A stretch of 64,000 nt of DNA from Paludibacter sp. (lineage in GTDB: Bacteria; Bacteroidota; Bacteroidia; Bacteroidales; Paludibacteraceae): NCBI GenBank assembly GCA_028710415.1, contig JAQTUE010000011.1, forward strand, positions 1 to 64,000. Direction: 5' to 3'. Below, in pieces: positions 17,195 through 25,985 of the stretch. Positions within the stretch are counted from its first letter, which is position 1, and each line of letters begins with the position of its first letter. Below the pieces are notes generated by a model. The model made no database searches. It was not told where the DNA came from and saw nothing but the letters and a program-made list of their open reading frames with translations. A program made the translations under genes and the position numbers.

Positions 17195-18421
17195 TTATCT
17201 GTACAGGTAATACTTTTTCGATAATTTCCGATAACTATCCACATCCTTGTTCCAATAGTCCATGATATCGGCCACAGAATTGTTTTTAGCAAATCTCAAC
17301 CTGATCTGGTCGCTGCCACTCACCTTGTCAAACATGTTGAACCGGTCCTTATTGGCATGGTCAAACACTGCTCTGTCAGGATAAAGTTTGTTCAATTCCT
17401 GCATCAGGTAAAACTGTACTTCCGACAGGTTGGCCTTCCGGTAATCCATGATATGAATCTGAACTCCCTGGCAATTTTCGTCCTTGAAGTTGGAATAGAA
17501 AGGTTTAAAATAGATAGGCCTGAATTCCAATCCCGCCAGTTTAAGATGATTCATGGAAGCTGCAAATTTCTCAGCATCAATCCAGGGTGCCCCAATCATT
17601 TCGAATGGTAAAGTATACCCCACGCCAATCGAAACATAACCCAATTCTCCAAGGATGCCGGTGGCCGGGTAATAATACGAGGAAACCTTATTCGGTATAT
17701 GCGGGGATGCGATCACCCATTCCAGGCCCGTTTGCTCCCAGTTCATGCTTCGGTGCCAGCCTTTCATTTTGATCACGGTGAGTTTACACTTCTTTTTCAG
17801 CATGTTTTCCTCATTCAGCATGGTCGCCAGCTCACCGCAAGTCTGACCGTAAATATACGGAATTTTAAATTGACTCACAAACGAAATAAAGGGTGCATCA
17901 GTCAGGTTTCCTTCTATCTTTTCACCTCCCAGTGGATTTGGCCTGTCGAGTACAACAAATTCTATATTGTTTTCGGCAGCAACCTCCATAGCCAGTCCCA
18001 TGGTACTGATAAAGGTATACGAACGGCACCCAATATCCTGAATGTCATACACCAGTACATCAATCCCCTTCAGCATATCAGGATTGGCTTTCCTGGACTT
18101 GCCATACAGCGAATACACCGGAAGCCCGGTTTTGCTATCCGTGATATTATCCACTTTATCGCCGGCATGAGCATCACCCCGAACACCATGTTCAGGTCCG
18201 AAGAGTGCCACCAGCTTTACATTTTTTGCTTCGAATAGGATATCAACGGTCGATTTCAAGGTCCTGTCCACACCTGTGGGGTTGGTGATTAATCCTACCT
18301 TTTTCCCTTCCAGAATTTTAAAGTTTTGATCGCGCAATACTTCAATTCCCGTTTTAACCTGCCTGGCCTGTATCAAGCCCGCACAGGTAACTACAGCCAG
18401 TAAAAGAATGATTTTTTTCAT
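17195..18421 (-). CDS. namZ: NamZ-family exo-beta-N-acetylmuramidase (DUF1343)
   Basis: A 408-residue exported protein with a signal peptide ending around LIQARQ. The DUF1343 pattern is clear throughout: GKKVGLITNPTGVDRTLKSTVD, then LFGPEHGVRGDAHAGDKV, then GLPVYSLYG, then DVLVYDIQDIGCRSYTFIS, and VLDRPNPLGGEKIEGN. Characterised members (GH171) remove N-acetylmuramic acid from the non-reducing ends of peptidoglycan fragments, so cell-wall recycling or scavenging is the likely role. The gene has the best-formed promoter of the window plus an operator-like palindrome just downstream of it. Length fits the family (about 400). Confidence 0.88.
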   Translation of the reverse strand: MKKIILLLAVVTCAGLIQARQVKTGIEVLRDQNFKILEGKKVGLITNPTGVDRTLKSTVDILFEAKNVKLVALFGPEHGVRGDAHAGDKVDNITDSKTGLPVYSLYGKSRKANPDMLKGIDVLVYDIQDIGCRSYTFISTMGLAMEVAAENNIEFVVLDRPNPLGGEKIEGNLTDAPFISFVSQFKIPYIYGQTCGELATMLNEENMLKKKCKLTVIKMKGWHRSMNWEQTGLEWVIASPHIPNKVSSYYYPATGILGELGYVSIGVGYTLPFEMIGAPWIDAEKFAASMNHLKLAGLEFRPIYFKPFYSNFKDENCQGVQIHIMDYRKANLSEVQFYLMQELNKLYPDRAVFDHANKDRFNMFDKVSGSDQIRLRFAKNNSVADIMDYWNKDVDSYRKLSKKYYLYR

Positions 18422-18445
18422 ATTGATGTATTAAAAATAAAGTTC

Positions 18446-18459
18446 TGCAAACGTTTGCA
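18446..18459. promoter_or_regulatory. LacI-type operator-like palindrome
   Basis: TGCAAACGTTTGCA is a perfect 14-bp palindrome with the central CG typical of LacI/GalR-family operators. It starts a few bases after the predicted transcription start of namZ. No regulator of that family is encoded in the window. Confidence 0.6.
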
Positions 18460-18467
18460 TTGATTGG

Positions 18468-18498
18468 CAAAAGTAACTAAATTTTCTAAATGAAGCAA
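18468..18498 (-). promoter_or_regulatory. namZ promoter
   Basis: On the minus strand TTG (complement of 18496-18498), a 20-bp spacer and TACTTTTG (complement of 18468-18475) give a complete Bacteroidota -33/-7 promoter. The predicted leader is about 40 nt. Confidence 0.75.
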
Positions 18499-18537
18499 TT
18501 TGATTGTTACTTTTTCATGAACTTTTATTGCTTAACA

Positions 18538-18566
18538 TTGTTTAACCTGAATAATTCGTAACTTTG
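18538..18566 (+). promoter_or_regulatory. mgsA promoter
   Basis: TTG at 18538-18540, an 18-bp spacer and TAACTTTG at 18559-18566. Transcription should start near 18573. That falls after the upstream ATG at 18571, favouring the ATG at 18595 as the start. Confidence 0.7.
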
Positions 18567-18594
18567 CAAAATGAATAATGAAAACAAACAACGT

Positions 18595-19038
18595 ATGGAC
18601 AAACAATTGACAATAGCCCTTGTTGCACACGATAACAGGAAATCTGACATGGTGGATTGGGCAGTTTTTAATGCTGACATGCTTTCAAAACACAAGTTGA
18701 TTTGCACCGGAACCACCGGAAAGCTAATTCAAAAAGCACTCGAAAATAAAGGGGTGGAAGTAGACATTACCTGCATGAATTCCGGCCCTATGGGAGGAGA
18801 TGCTGAAATCGCGGCATTAGTTGTCCGCAAGAAAATAAATCTGGCCGTTTTTTTGATCGATGACCTGAACCCCCAGCCTCACGAAGCAGATATTCAAATG
18901 CTCTTGCGCCAATGCCGCGTTCATAATGTTCCTATTGCCTGTAATCGCTACAGTGCCGACTTAATGATCACCAGTACGCTTTGGGATAAAGAAGATTATA
19001 CCCCGAGCGAGCCACGATATATCAAGTTCAACCGATAA
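18595..19038 (+). CDS. mgsA: methylglyoxal synthase
   Basis: A 147-residue cytoplasmic enzyme that converts dihydroxyacetone phosphate to methylglyoxal and phosphate, a bypass of lower glycolysis under phosphate limitation or sugar-phosphate stress. Family motifs: IALVAHDNRK at the start, CTGTTGKLIQKAL, the phosphate-binding and catalytic loop MNSGPMGGDAEIAAL (its Asp is the expected general base), DDLNPQPHEADIQMLLR, and a C-terminal VPIACNRYSADLMITS. Length matches the family (about 150). ATG 18571 would add 8 residues but lies at or before the predicted transcript start. It is transcribed divergently from namZ. Confidence 0.95.
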   Translation: MDKQLTIALVAHDNRKSDMVDWAVFNADMLSKHKLICTGTTGKLIQKALENKGVEVDITCMNSGPMGGDAEIAALVVRKKINLAVFLIDDLNPQPHEADIQMLLRQCRVHNVPIACNRYSADLMITSTLWDKEDYTPSEPRYIKFNR

Positions 19039-19057
19039 CTTATCGTTTTAAAGTATA

Positions 19058-19090
19058 AAGCACTGCGGAAATATCCTGCGGTGCTTTTTT
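19058..19090 (+). terminator. rho-independent terminator of mgsA
   Basis: AAGCACTGCGG pairs with CCTGCGGTGCTT, with one wobble and one bulge, followed by a run of T. Confidence 0.85.
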
Positions 19091-19130
19091 ACTTTCCGGC
19101 AATCTGTATTCAGTTTGATAAAAGGTGTAA

Positions 19131-19172
19131 TGAGTTGATTAAGTTAATTAAGTTGATTGAGTTAATTGAGTA
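19131..19172 (+). repeat. AAGTTGATT-type array, short locus
   Basis: Four to five units of the type AGTTGATTA / AGTTAATTG follow the mgsA terminator. The same unit family occurs at 46001-46070, 56671-57047 and 61978-62322. The rest of the gap up to the T9SS gene (19173-19446) is AT-rich with nothing recognised. Confidence 0.75.
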
Positions 19173-19446
19173 AAAGGACGTCACTTCATTCTGTTGATAA
19201 ATTCAATTGAGAGAGGATAGAATTCAAGCCCCTTTTCTGAGATTGACTAATAAACCTGTTAGCTAAATATACCAAATCAAGGAGACAGAACTGTTATTGA
19301 TTATATATAAATTAATTGGAAATTTCACTTCACAAAAGAAATTCAGCCTTTTTTGTCTTATTGCACTGTTATTAATTCATCAAAACCATTTAAATAACGA
19401 AGAATTTGATGACTTATTTTTCAGATTAAAATAGATTATTTCACTA

Positions 19447-19477
19447 TTGTACTATTGAATAATTATATGTATTTTTG
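19447..19477 (+). promoter_or_regulatory. promoter of the T9SS cargo gene
   Basis: TTG at 19447-19449, a 20-bp spacer and TATTTTTG at 19470-19477. The in-frame TTG at 19475 lies inside the -7 box, so translation should start at ATG 19505. Confidence 0.65.
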
Positions 19478-19504
19478 AAAAATTTTAAACATCTGTTTTT
19501 CGGA

Positions 19505-20860
19505 ATGAAGTATCTCTTTACAACCCTGATTTTAATGATTCTGCATTCGGTATGTTTGCCGGTTGTTGGAATATCAGCTAATGATAATCAATTGATTACC
19601 GAAATAAGGGTCATTGATAATGACTCATCATTCCGGTATTTGTACTTGTACGATGATTTGGGTAACAAAGTGTTGGAGACCAAATATTATCAGCAGGATA
19701 GTACCTGGATCCGGAAAACAATGAATGAATGGATTTATACGGGAACCAATTGTACCGCTCAACGGGAAAGAAGCTGGAAAGACAATCAATGGCTGATAAC
19801 TTATGCCATTGATTACGAATTCGTAAATGACCAATTGAATACTGAAACACATAACGCTTACAGTAACGGCCTGGCCAACTTACTTAAAAAAGTTGATTAT
19901 CAGTATGATAATGCAAGATTGACTTCGAAAAAGGAATATGTCAGGATGTTGAACGCCTGGACATTAAACCTTGAAAATGAATTCAGGTATTTGGCTGATG
20001 GTAAGACAGATTCCATCATCACAACGAATTACACATCGGGAAATATCGTTACGAAACTCCTGTCGACATTTGCATATAACGCAGATTCGAGCCTGCAATC
20101 ACAGATTCTTCAGGAAAAGTCGGATACCGGTTGGAATAACACTGAGAAAATTAACTGGTTATACGATCCGAATTCAACCATGCTGGTATCAGTCCGTAAT
20201 AAAAAATGGATATCGACTACCTCCCGATGGGAAAATACACAACGTATAGATTATGAGTATATTAATGGTGATGAACTGGCATCTGAAACCTATCAGCGGT
20301 GGAAAACCATGTTTTGGGAAAATGATATCCGGTACGATTACCAGTACGATAATGCAAAACGATTATTAAAAAAGACACTTTCGAAACCGATTTATACTGA
20401 TTGGCGCGGATTAATCTCCATTAATTATTCCAATTTTACAAACCAAAAGGCGAATGATATTGATTCGAAATATGAATTTTGGGGAGGTACAACCGGACAA
20501 TTAACCACCTCATACATACCGTTTATGTTTAATAATGAACAGGCAGTACAAAAAGGAAGAAGCATTGGAATCAGTTATGTACCAGTGAAAGATACTGCAT
20601 TGTTTACTCCGGTAGAAAATTATGGTTATCATTTCATACCGGTTTATCCGAATCCATCAGTAGGTATTTTCTACGTGAATACCCAGAAATACGCATTAAA
20701 ATCCTGGACTGTTTCAAACATAAACGGGCAGGTACTGAAACAGGAAGTGCAATCGTTCAAGTCGGGAGTTATTGATTTAACCGAACTGCCCAAAGGAGTG
20801 TATATCCTGAAAGCTACCACTGATACAGAGCAATTGATTCAGAAATTAATAAAAGAATAA
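19505..20860 (+). CDS. T9SS type A sorting-domain protein with YD-like repeats
   Basis: A 451-residue secreted protein. The N-terminus (MKYLFTTLILMILHSVCLPV) is a signal peptide. The body, about residues 25-340, holds five to six diverged repeats of some 40 residues with W......Y.Y and YQYDNARL / YDYQYDNAKRL cores, reminiscent of YD/RHS-type beta repeats. The last 75 residues are a type IX secretion C-terminal domain: VYPNPSVGIFYV, then VSNINGQVLK, then IDLTELPKGVYILK. The protein is thus exported by Sec, moved across the outer membrane by the T9SS and anchored or released. Its binding partner or function is unknown. Confidence 0.82.
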   Translation: MKYLFTTLILMILHSVCLPVVGISANDNQLITEIRVIDNDSSFRYLYLYDDLGNKVLETKYYQQDSTWIRKTMNEWIYTGTNCTAQRERSWKDNQWLITYAIDYEFVNDQLNTETHNAYSNGLANLLKKVDYQYDNARLTSKKEYVRMLNAWTLNLENEFRYLADGKTDSIITTNYTSGNIVTKLLSTFAYNADSSLQSQILQEKSDTGWNNTEKINWLYDPNSTMLVSVRNKKWISTTSRWENTQRIDYEYINGDELASETYQRWKTMFWENDIRYDYQYDNAKRLLKKTLSKPIYTDWRGLISINYSNFTNQKANDIDSKYEFWGGTTGQLTTSYIPFMFNNEQAVQKGRSIGISYVPVKDTALFTPVENYGYHFIPVYPNPSVGIFYVNTQKYALKSWTVSNINGQVLKQEVQSFKSGVIDLTELPKGVYILKATTDTEQLIQKLIKE

Positions 20861-21258
20861 ATTCAGAAGTCTATCATGTAAATTGGTGATTAGCTTTTAA
20901 GATCCATATTATCATAGACATAGATAGATGTTCAAAGTTTAAAAATAAGTTAACCACGAAAACATAGTTTTAATACATGTTGTTTTTGATACTGGAATTC
21001 AAAATTTCAGGTACTGAATTTTTGAATACTGTAAATAAGAATTGAAATATACTTAGGTTCACAAGGATAAAAACTCTGTGTATCTAAGCTTTTTGGCGAA
21101 ATAAAGTGTCAGGAATAAAACCCACTGACTTGAAATAAGATATTTGAGTGAGGCATAAGAGCCTGACCCATGATCATTTACTTTATTTGTAAATTAGCAT
21201 TCGAATAAAACACCTTAGATTGAACCTGTTTAAAGATCAAAATTTATTATTTACCAAA
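20861..21258. other. AT-rich intergenic region, nothing recognised
   Basis: A 398-bp gap before the M3 peptidase. No ORF, hairpin with T-run or exact TAnnTTTG box was found. TTTATTTG near 21182-21190 differs from the box at one position and could be the peptidase promoter. Confidence 0.4.
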
Positions 21259-23364
21259 ATGAGTACACTAAAAATTACTTTGCTTATGTCAACTTTAGCA
21301 GTAGCAGTAACAGCTATGGCCGGAAATCCGTTATTAGAAACGTATAAAACCCCGCATCAGACTATTCCCTTCAACGAAATTAAAACAGAGCATTATTTTC
21401 CTGCCTTTGAGGAGGCAATGAAGCAACACATCATCAACGTGGATGCTATCGTAAATAATCCGCAGGCACCAACATTTGAAAATACAATCGTTGCCCTGGA
21501 ACATTCGGGAGAGCTTTTGACCAAGGTCAGTTCACCGTTCCATAATCTTTTAAGCTCGGAGACAACTGATGATTTACAGAAATTTGCTGAAAAAATATCA
21601 CCTATTGTAACCGAACATGCCAATTCAATTAATCTCAATGAAAAGTTGTTTGCCCGTGTAAAAGCAGTATATCAACAGAAAGATAAGCTGAAATTGAATC
21701 CTGAGCAACAAATGTTGTTGAAAGATACCTACGAAGGATTTACCAAGAGCGGGGCCAACCTGTCGGAAGCCGATAAAGCCATATACCGCGAATTGTCGAA
21801 AGAATTGAATATGTTGACACTTCAATATGGACAGAATGTATTGAAGGAAACCAATAAATACAGCCTGTTGATCACCAACAAGGCTTTGTTGAGCGGATTG
21901 CCTGCCGACTTTATGGATGCCCTGGCGTCGAATGCCAGAAAAGCCGGTAAAGAAGGTTGGATGCTTAATTTAAAAGCAACCTGTTATGTGCCTTTTATGA
22001 AATATGCCGATAACCGCGATTTACGTCGTGAACTCTATATGGCCAATACTTCAAAATGCATGCTGGGCGGTGAATTTGATAACCGTGAAAATGTAAAAAA
22101 GATAGTCAATGCAAGACTGAAAATAGCCAACCTGCTTGGTTATAAATCGTATGCCGATTATGAACTGGTTGACCGTATGGCCGAAAATAAAGCCAATGTA
22201 TATAATTTGCTGGACAAGCTGTTGAAAGCCTACAAGCCCGAAGCAGTAAAGGAATATAACGAAGTGCAGGAATACGCCAATAAAAAGGGTGCTTATTTCA
22301 CGGTTCAACCCTGGGATTGGTCGTATTATTCCGAAAAGCTCAAGGATGAAAAATACGCTGTGAATGATGAAATGCTGAAACCGTATTTTGAACTGGAAAA
22401 TGTAAAGAAAGGTGTTTTCGGACTGGCAACACGCCTGTATGGGATTCATTTTACCAAAAACACAAAGATCCCTGTTTACAATCCGGAAGTGGATGCCTAT
22501 GACGTCACGGATGAAAATGGAAAGTTCCTGGCTGTGTTGTATACCGATTTCCACCCCCGTGATGGAAAACGTGCCGGTGCCTGGATGAATGACTTTAAGG
22601 CCCAGAGCATGGTTGGAAAGACAGATAGCCGTCCGCAGATTACAGTTGTAATGAACTTTACCCGTCCAACGGATACCAAACCCGCTTTGTTGACCTATGA
22701 TGAGCTAAAAACATTCCTGCATGAATTCGGTCATTCGCTTCATGGCATGCTGACTAAATGTACTTATGAGTCGTTATCAGGTACCAATGTATACCGTGAT
22801 TTTGTGGAATTACCTTCACAGATCATGGAAAACTGGGCATCGGAGAAAGAGTTTTTAGATGGTTTTGCAAAACATTACAAAACAGGTGAAAAGATACCTG
22901 CCGAATTGATCCAAAAGATTAAAGACTCGGAGAACTTCAATAATGCTTACTTGTGCTTGCGTCAACTTAGTTTTTGTTACCTGGACATGGGATGGCATAC
23001 CATCGAGAAACCTTTTGAAGGAGACCTAATCAGCAATGAGAAAGAATTAATGGCATCCACGCAAGTATTGCCAATGGTTCCTAATACCAGCATGAGTCCT
23101 ACCTTTAGCCACATATTCTCGGGAGGATACGCAGCAGGCTATTACAGTTACAAATGGGCCGAAGTACTGGATGCCGATGCATTCTCGGTATTTTCGAAGA
23201 ACGGGATCTTTGATAAGAAAACAGCCGATTCATTCCGTCAAAATATCCTGGTAAAAGGAGGAACTGAACATCCAATGGTGTTATATAAACGATTCCGCGG
23301 ACAGGAACCAACCATTGATGCGATATTGAAACGGGACGGCATTTCGGGAGTAGGTAGTAGGTAG
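21259..23364 (+). CDS. M3 family zinc metallopeptidase (peptidyl-dipeptidase Dcp type), exported
   Basis: A 701-residue peptidase. It starts at ATG 21259, giving a signal peptide that ends near AMAGN; the longer in-frame version starting with TTG at 21220 would bury it. The family opening FNEIKTEHYFPAFEEAM follows directly. The zinc site is FLHEFGHSLHGML near residue 487 (HExxH), with the third ligand expected in the following helix (PSQIMENWASE). The C-terminal substrate loop is FSHIFSGGYAAGYYSYKWAEVLDADAF, typical of Dcp. It cleaves dipeptides from, or short oligopeptides within, peptides, here probably in the periplasm. The last codons (GVGSR) and the stop are formed from the repeat array that follows. 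Confidence 0.9.
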   Translation: MSTLKITLLMSTLAVAVTAMAGNPLLETYKTPHQTIPFNEIKTEHYFPAFEEAMKQHIINVDAIVNNPQAPTFENTIVALEHSGELLTKVSSPFHNLLSSETTDDLQKFAEKISPIVTEHANSINLNEKLFARVKAVYQQKDKLKLNPEQQMLLKDTYEGFTKSGANLSEADKAIYRELSKELNMLTLQYGQNVLKETNKYSLLITNKALLSGLPADFMDALASNARKAGKEGWMLNLKATCYVPFMKYADNRDLRRELYMANTSKCMLGGEFDNRENVKKIVNARLKIANLLGYKSYADYELVDRMAENKANVYNLLDKLLKAYKPEAVKEYNEVQEYANKKGAYFTVQPWDWSYYSEKLKDEKYAVNDEMLKPYFELENVKKGVFGLATRLYGIHFTKNTKIPVYNPEVDAYDVTDENGKFLAVLYTDFHPRDGKRAGAWMNDFKAQSMVGKTDSRPQITVVMNFTRPTDTKPALLTYDELKTFLHEFGHSLHGMLTKCTYESLSGTNVYRDFVELPSQIMENWASEKEFLDGFAKHYKTGEKIPAELIQKIKDSENFNNAYLCLRQLSFCYLDMGWHTIEKPFEGDLISNEKELMASTQVLPMVPNTSMSPTFSHIFSGGYAAGYYSYKWAEVLDADAFSVFSKNGIFDKKTADSFRQNILVKGGTEHPMVLYKRFRGQEPTIDAILKRDGISGVGSR

Positions 23365-23440
23365 TGGGTAGTAGGTAGTAGATAGACAGTCAAGAACTAA
23401 GAACCAAGAACCAAGAGCCAAGAGCCAAGAGATAAGAGGC
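23345..23440 (+). repeat. heptamer arrays GTAGTAG then CCAAGAG
   Basis: GTAGTAG/GTAGTGG units run across the end of the peptidase gene, forming its last codons and stop. They are followed by ACCAAGA/GCCAAGA units up to about 23440. Confidence 0.8.
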
Positions 23441-23458
23441 AATGCATAATTCGCAATT

Positions 23459-23711
23459 TAAGTAATAGAAACTAAATAATGTCGTTTTATTTTATTTTAA
23501 ATAAGGGAATAAGGGTTAGATCATTTTGCTTAACATTTCTACTAAGGGGTAAAAAAATAAGGTTTTTAATTTAAAGCCCTTATTTATAGATATTAACCCT
23601 TCGTAGAAAACCGAATTCCTCTATATTAAAACCTTATTCCCTTATTTAAAAAGCTGTTTAGTCATGTTTATAAAGAAATAAAACAGGACAATACATTTTT
23701 CCAACTACTTA
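23459..23711. mobile_element. fold-back (MITE-like) element, copy 1
   Basis: A 253-bp non-coding element. Its ends are imperfect inverted repeats of about 45 bp, TAAGTA at 23459 against TACTTA at 23706, continuing through GTCGTTTTATTT against AAATAAAACAGGAC. Inside lies a second pair (ATAAGGGAATAAGGGTT against the mirrored ACCTTATTCCCTTAT) and a third (CTACTAAGGGGTA against TAACCCTTCGTAG). A second copy lies at 42493-42774. No transposase ORF is present. Confidence 0.8.
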
Positions 23712-23824
23712 TTCTGTCATATTAGTTTGTTCGTTGTATAAAATTAATAATTTGGCACAATTTATCTGAACATTTTAATCTGTATTTAGTTTACAAAGCA
23801 ATATAAAAATCATTCAAATTAATC

Positions 23825-25822
23825 ATGAAAATACATTCATTGTTTATGTTACTGATTTCCGGAATATTAAGCGGATGTAGTTCCACACCTCACTATGCTA
23901 CTTTTGATGACTACCCGGTGTACGAAGGATCGGACCTGGAACTTAGTTATACCCCACAGGAATCAAAGTTCAGGGTGTGGGCACCCACCGCATCGGAAGT
24001 GAAGATCTTGCTGTATGATAACGGGAGTGAAGGCGGTGCTTATCAGACTCATGATATGAAGCGTTCGGAGAAAGGAACCTGGACGTTTAAGATGGATGAA
24101 AACCTGAAAGGTAAATTCTATACTTTCCAGGTAAAGATTAATGAAAAATGGCTGGAAGAAACTCCCGGTATGTGGGTAAAAGCAACCGGAGTAAACGGAA
24201 AACGGGCTGCCATCATTGATTTTGCCGATACGAACCCGGTAGGTTGGGAAAATGATGTACGTCCACCCCTGAAGACCTTTACAGATATTTCATTGTATGA
24301 AGTACATGTGCGCGATTTTTCAATGGCTTCGAACTCAGGGATGAAAAACAAGGGCAAGTTCCTTGCTTTTACCGAACATGGTACTAAAAATTCAACCGGT
24401 GAGTCTACCGGTATAGATCATTTGAAAGAATTGGGAATTACGCATGTTCATTTATTACCGGTATTTGATTTTGCTTCCATTGACGAAACAAAACTGAATG
24501 AAAATAAGTATAACTGGGGATATGACCCACTAAATTACAATGTTCCGGAAGGAAGTTATTCAACCAATCCATATAATCCGGTAACACGCATAAAGGAATT
24601 CAAACAAATGGTACAATCGCTGCATCAATCCGGAATACGGGTTATCATGGATGTGGTGTATAATCATACTGCTGCAGGTAAGAATTCGCATTTGAATTTA
24701 TTGGCACCGGGTTATTTTTATAGGATGAATGCCGACAGCACCTGGTCGAATGCTTCGGGTTGCGGCAATGAAACCGCCTCAGAACGGGCCATGATGCGTA
24801 AATTTATGATTGAATCGGTGGTATACTGGGTGACAGAATACCATGTGGATGGATTCAGGTTTGACTTAATGGGAATTCATGACATTGCAACCATGAATGA
24901 AATCAGGGCAGCACTTGATAAAATTGATCCAAGCCTGTTTATGTACGGAGAAGGCTGGACGGCAGGAAATTCACCCTTGGCAGAGGAAAAGAGGGCAGTC
25001 AAGAAGAATGCAAAACAACTGGATAATATAGCCGTATTTAGTGATGATATCCGTGATGCCCTCAGGGGAAGCTGGATGCACGCACAAATACCGGGATTTG
25101 TATCCGGAATAGACAGCCTGGAAGAAAGCGTGAAATTCGGAGTTGTAGGTGGAACACAGCATGACAGCATTGATTACTCAAAGTTGATATATTCGAAGGA
25201 ACCTTATGTCAATAATCCGACCCAGACTATCAATTATGTATCGTGCCATGATGATATGTGTTTGGTGGATAAACTGGCCAATTCGAAACCAGCGGATGCT
25301 ACTGATGAGGAATTAGTACGATTTAATAAACTGGCCCAGACAATTGTGTTTACTTCGCAGGGAGTGCCGTTTATCTATGCCGGTGAAGAATTATACCGCA
25401 ATAAAAAAGGAATCCACAATACGTATCAGTCGCCTGATTCAGTGAACCGTATTGACTGGAATGCCAAGGCAACACAAGCAGATGTATTCAGTTATTACAA
25501 GGGATTGATAGCTTTGCGGAAAGCCCACTCAGCATTTAGATTGCCCACCCAGGAATTGGTACAACAACATCTGAAGTTTATCAATACAGGGATACCAAAT
25601 GTTGTAGCGTATATGCTCACCAACCATGTGAATGATGAAGTATGGAAAGATATCCTGGTAATATTCAACGGGAACAGAAGACCAGCCGAGGTAGAAATTC
25701 CGGAAGGCGAATGGGAGCTTGTATGTCATGATGGTATCATTAATCTTAGTGGTATATCGCTTGTGAAAAATACTAATTTCATAATCCCGGCTTCTTCGGC
25801 CAGTATTATGTTTGTTAAATAG
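23825..25822 (+). CDS. pulA: type I pullulanase, lipoprotein
   Basis: A 665-residue alpha-1,6-debranching enzyme for pullulan, starch or glycogen. The N-terminus is a lipoprotein signal with the lipobox LSGC, so the enzyme is membrane-anchored, probably surface or periplasmic. Residues about 40-125 form a CBM48/N-terminal sandwich (SKFRVWAPTASEVKILLY). The GH13 barrel follows, with the pullulanase signature YNWGYDPLNYNVPEGSY near residue 228. The conserved regions are DVVYNHT, GFRFDLMG (nucleophile Asp near 343), YGEGW (acid/base Glu near 374) and VSCHDD near 474. The C-terminal domain binds no recognised extra module. No sus-like genes are adjacent. Confidence 0.95.
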   Translation: MKIHSLFMLLISGILSGCSSTPHYATFDDYPVYEGSDLELSYTPQESKFRVWAPTASEVKILLYDNGSEGGAYQTHDMKRSEKGTWTFKMDENLKGKFYTFQVKINEKWLEETPGMWVKATGVNGKRAAIIDFADTNPVGWENDVRPPLKTFTDISLYEVHVRDFSMASNSGMKNKGKFLAFTEHGTKNSTGESTGIDHLKELGITHVHLLPVFDFASIDETKLNENKYNWGYDPLNYNVPEGSYSTNPYNPVTRIKEFKQMVQSLHQSGIRVIMDVVYNHTAAGKNSHLNLLAPGYFYRMNADSTWSNASGCGNETASERAMMRKFMIESVVYWVTEYHVDGFRFDLMGIHDIATMNEIRAALDKIDPSLFMYGEGWTAGNSPLAEEKRAVKKNAKQLDNIAVFSDDIRDALRGSWMHAQIPGFVSGIDSLEESVKFGVVGGTQHDSIDYSKLIYSKEPYVNNPTQTINYVSCHDDMCLVDKLANSKPADATDEELVRFNKLAQTIVFTSQGVPFIYAGEELYRNKKGIHNTYQSPDSVNRIDWNAKATQADVFSYYKGLIALRKAHSAFRLPTQELVQQHLKFINTGIPNVVAYMLTNHVNDEVWKDILVIFNGNRRPAEVEIPEGEWELVCHDGIINLSGISLVKNTNFIIPASSASIMFVK

Positions 25823-25970
25823 AACCAAGAGGCAAGAGCCAAGAATCAAGAACCAAGAATCAAGACAAAAGACAAAGGACAAAAGACAAAAGACAAAGAA
25901 TGTAGACACAAGTCCTTTGACATTAGACTTTCGACTCTCGACCTTCGACCTTTGACCTTAGACAATAAAC
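25823..25970. repeat. heptamer arrays (CCAAGAR, ACAAAAG, CGACCTT)
   Basis: Directly after the pullulanase stop come units ACCAAGA/GCCAAGA, then ACAAAAG/ACAAAGG, then TTCGACC/TTTGACC-type units. They fill nearly the whole gap to the Wzi gene. Confidence 0.8.
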
Positions 25971-25985
25971 CATAAGAATTTGGAA

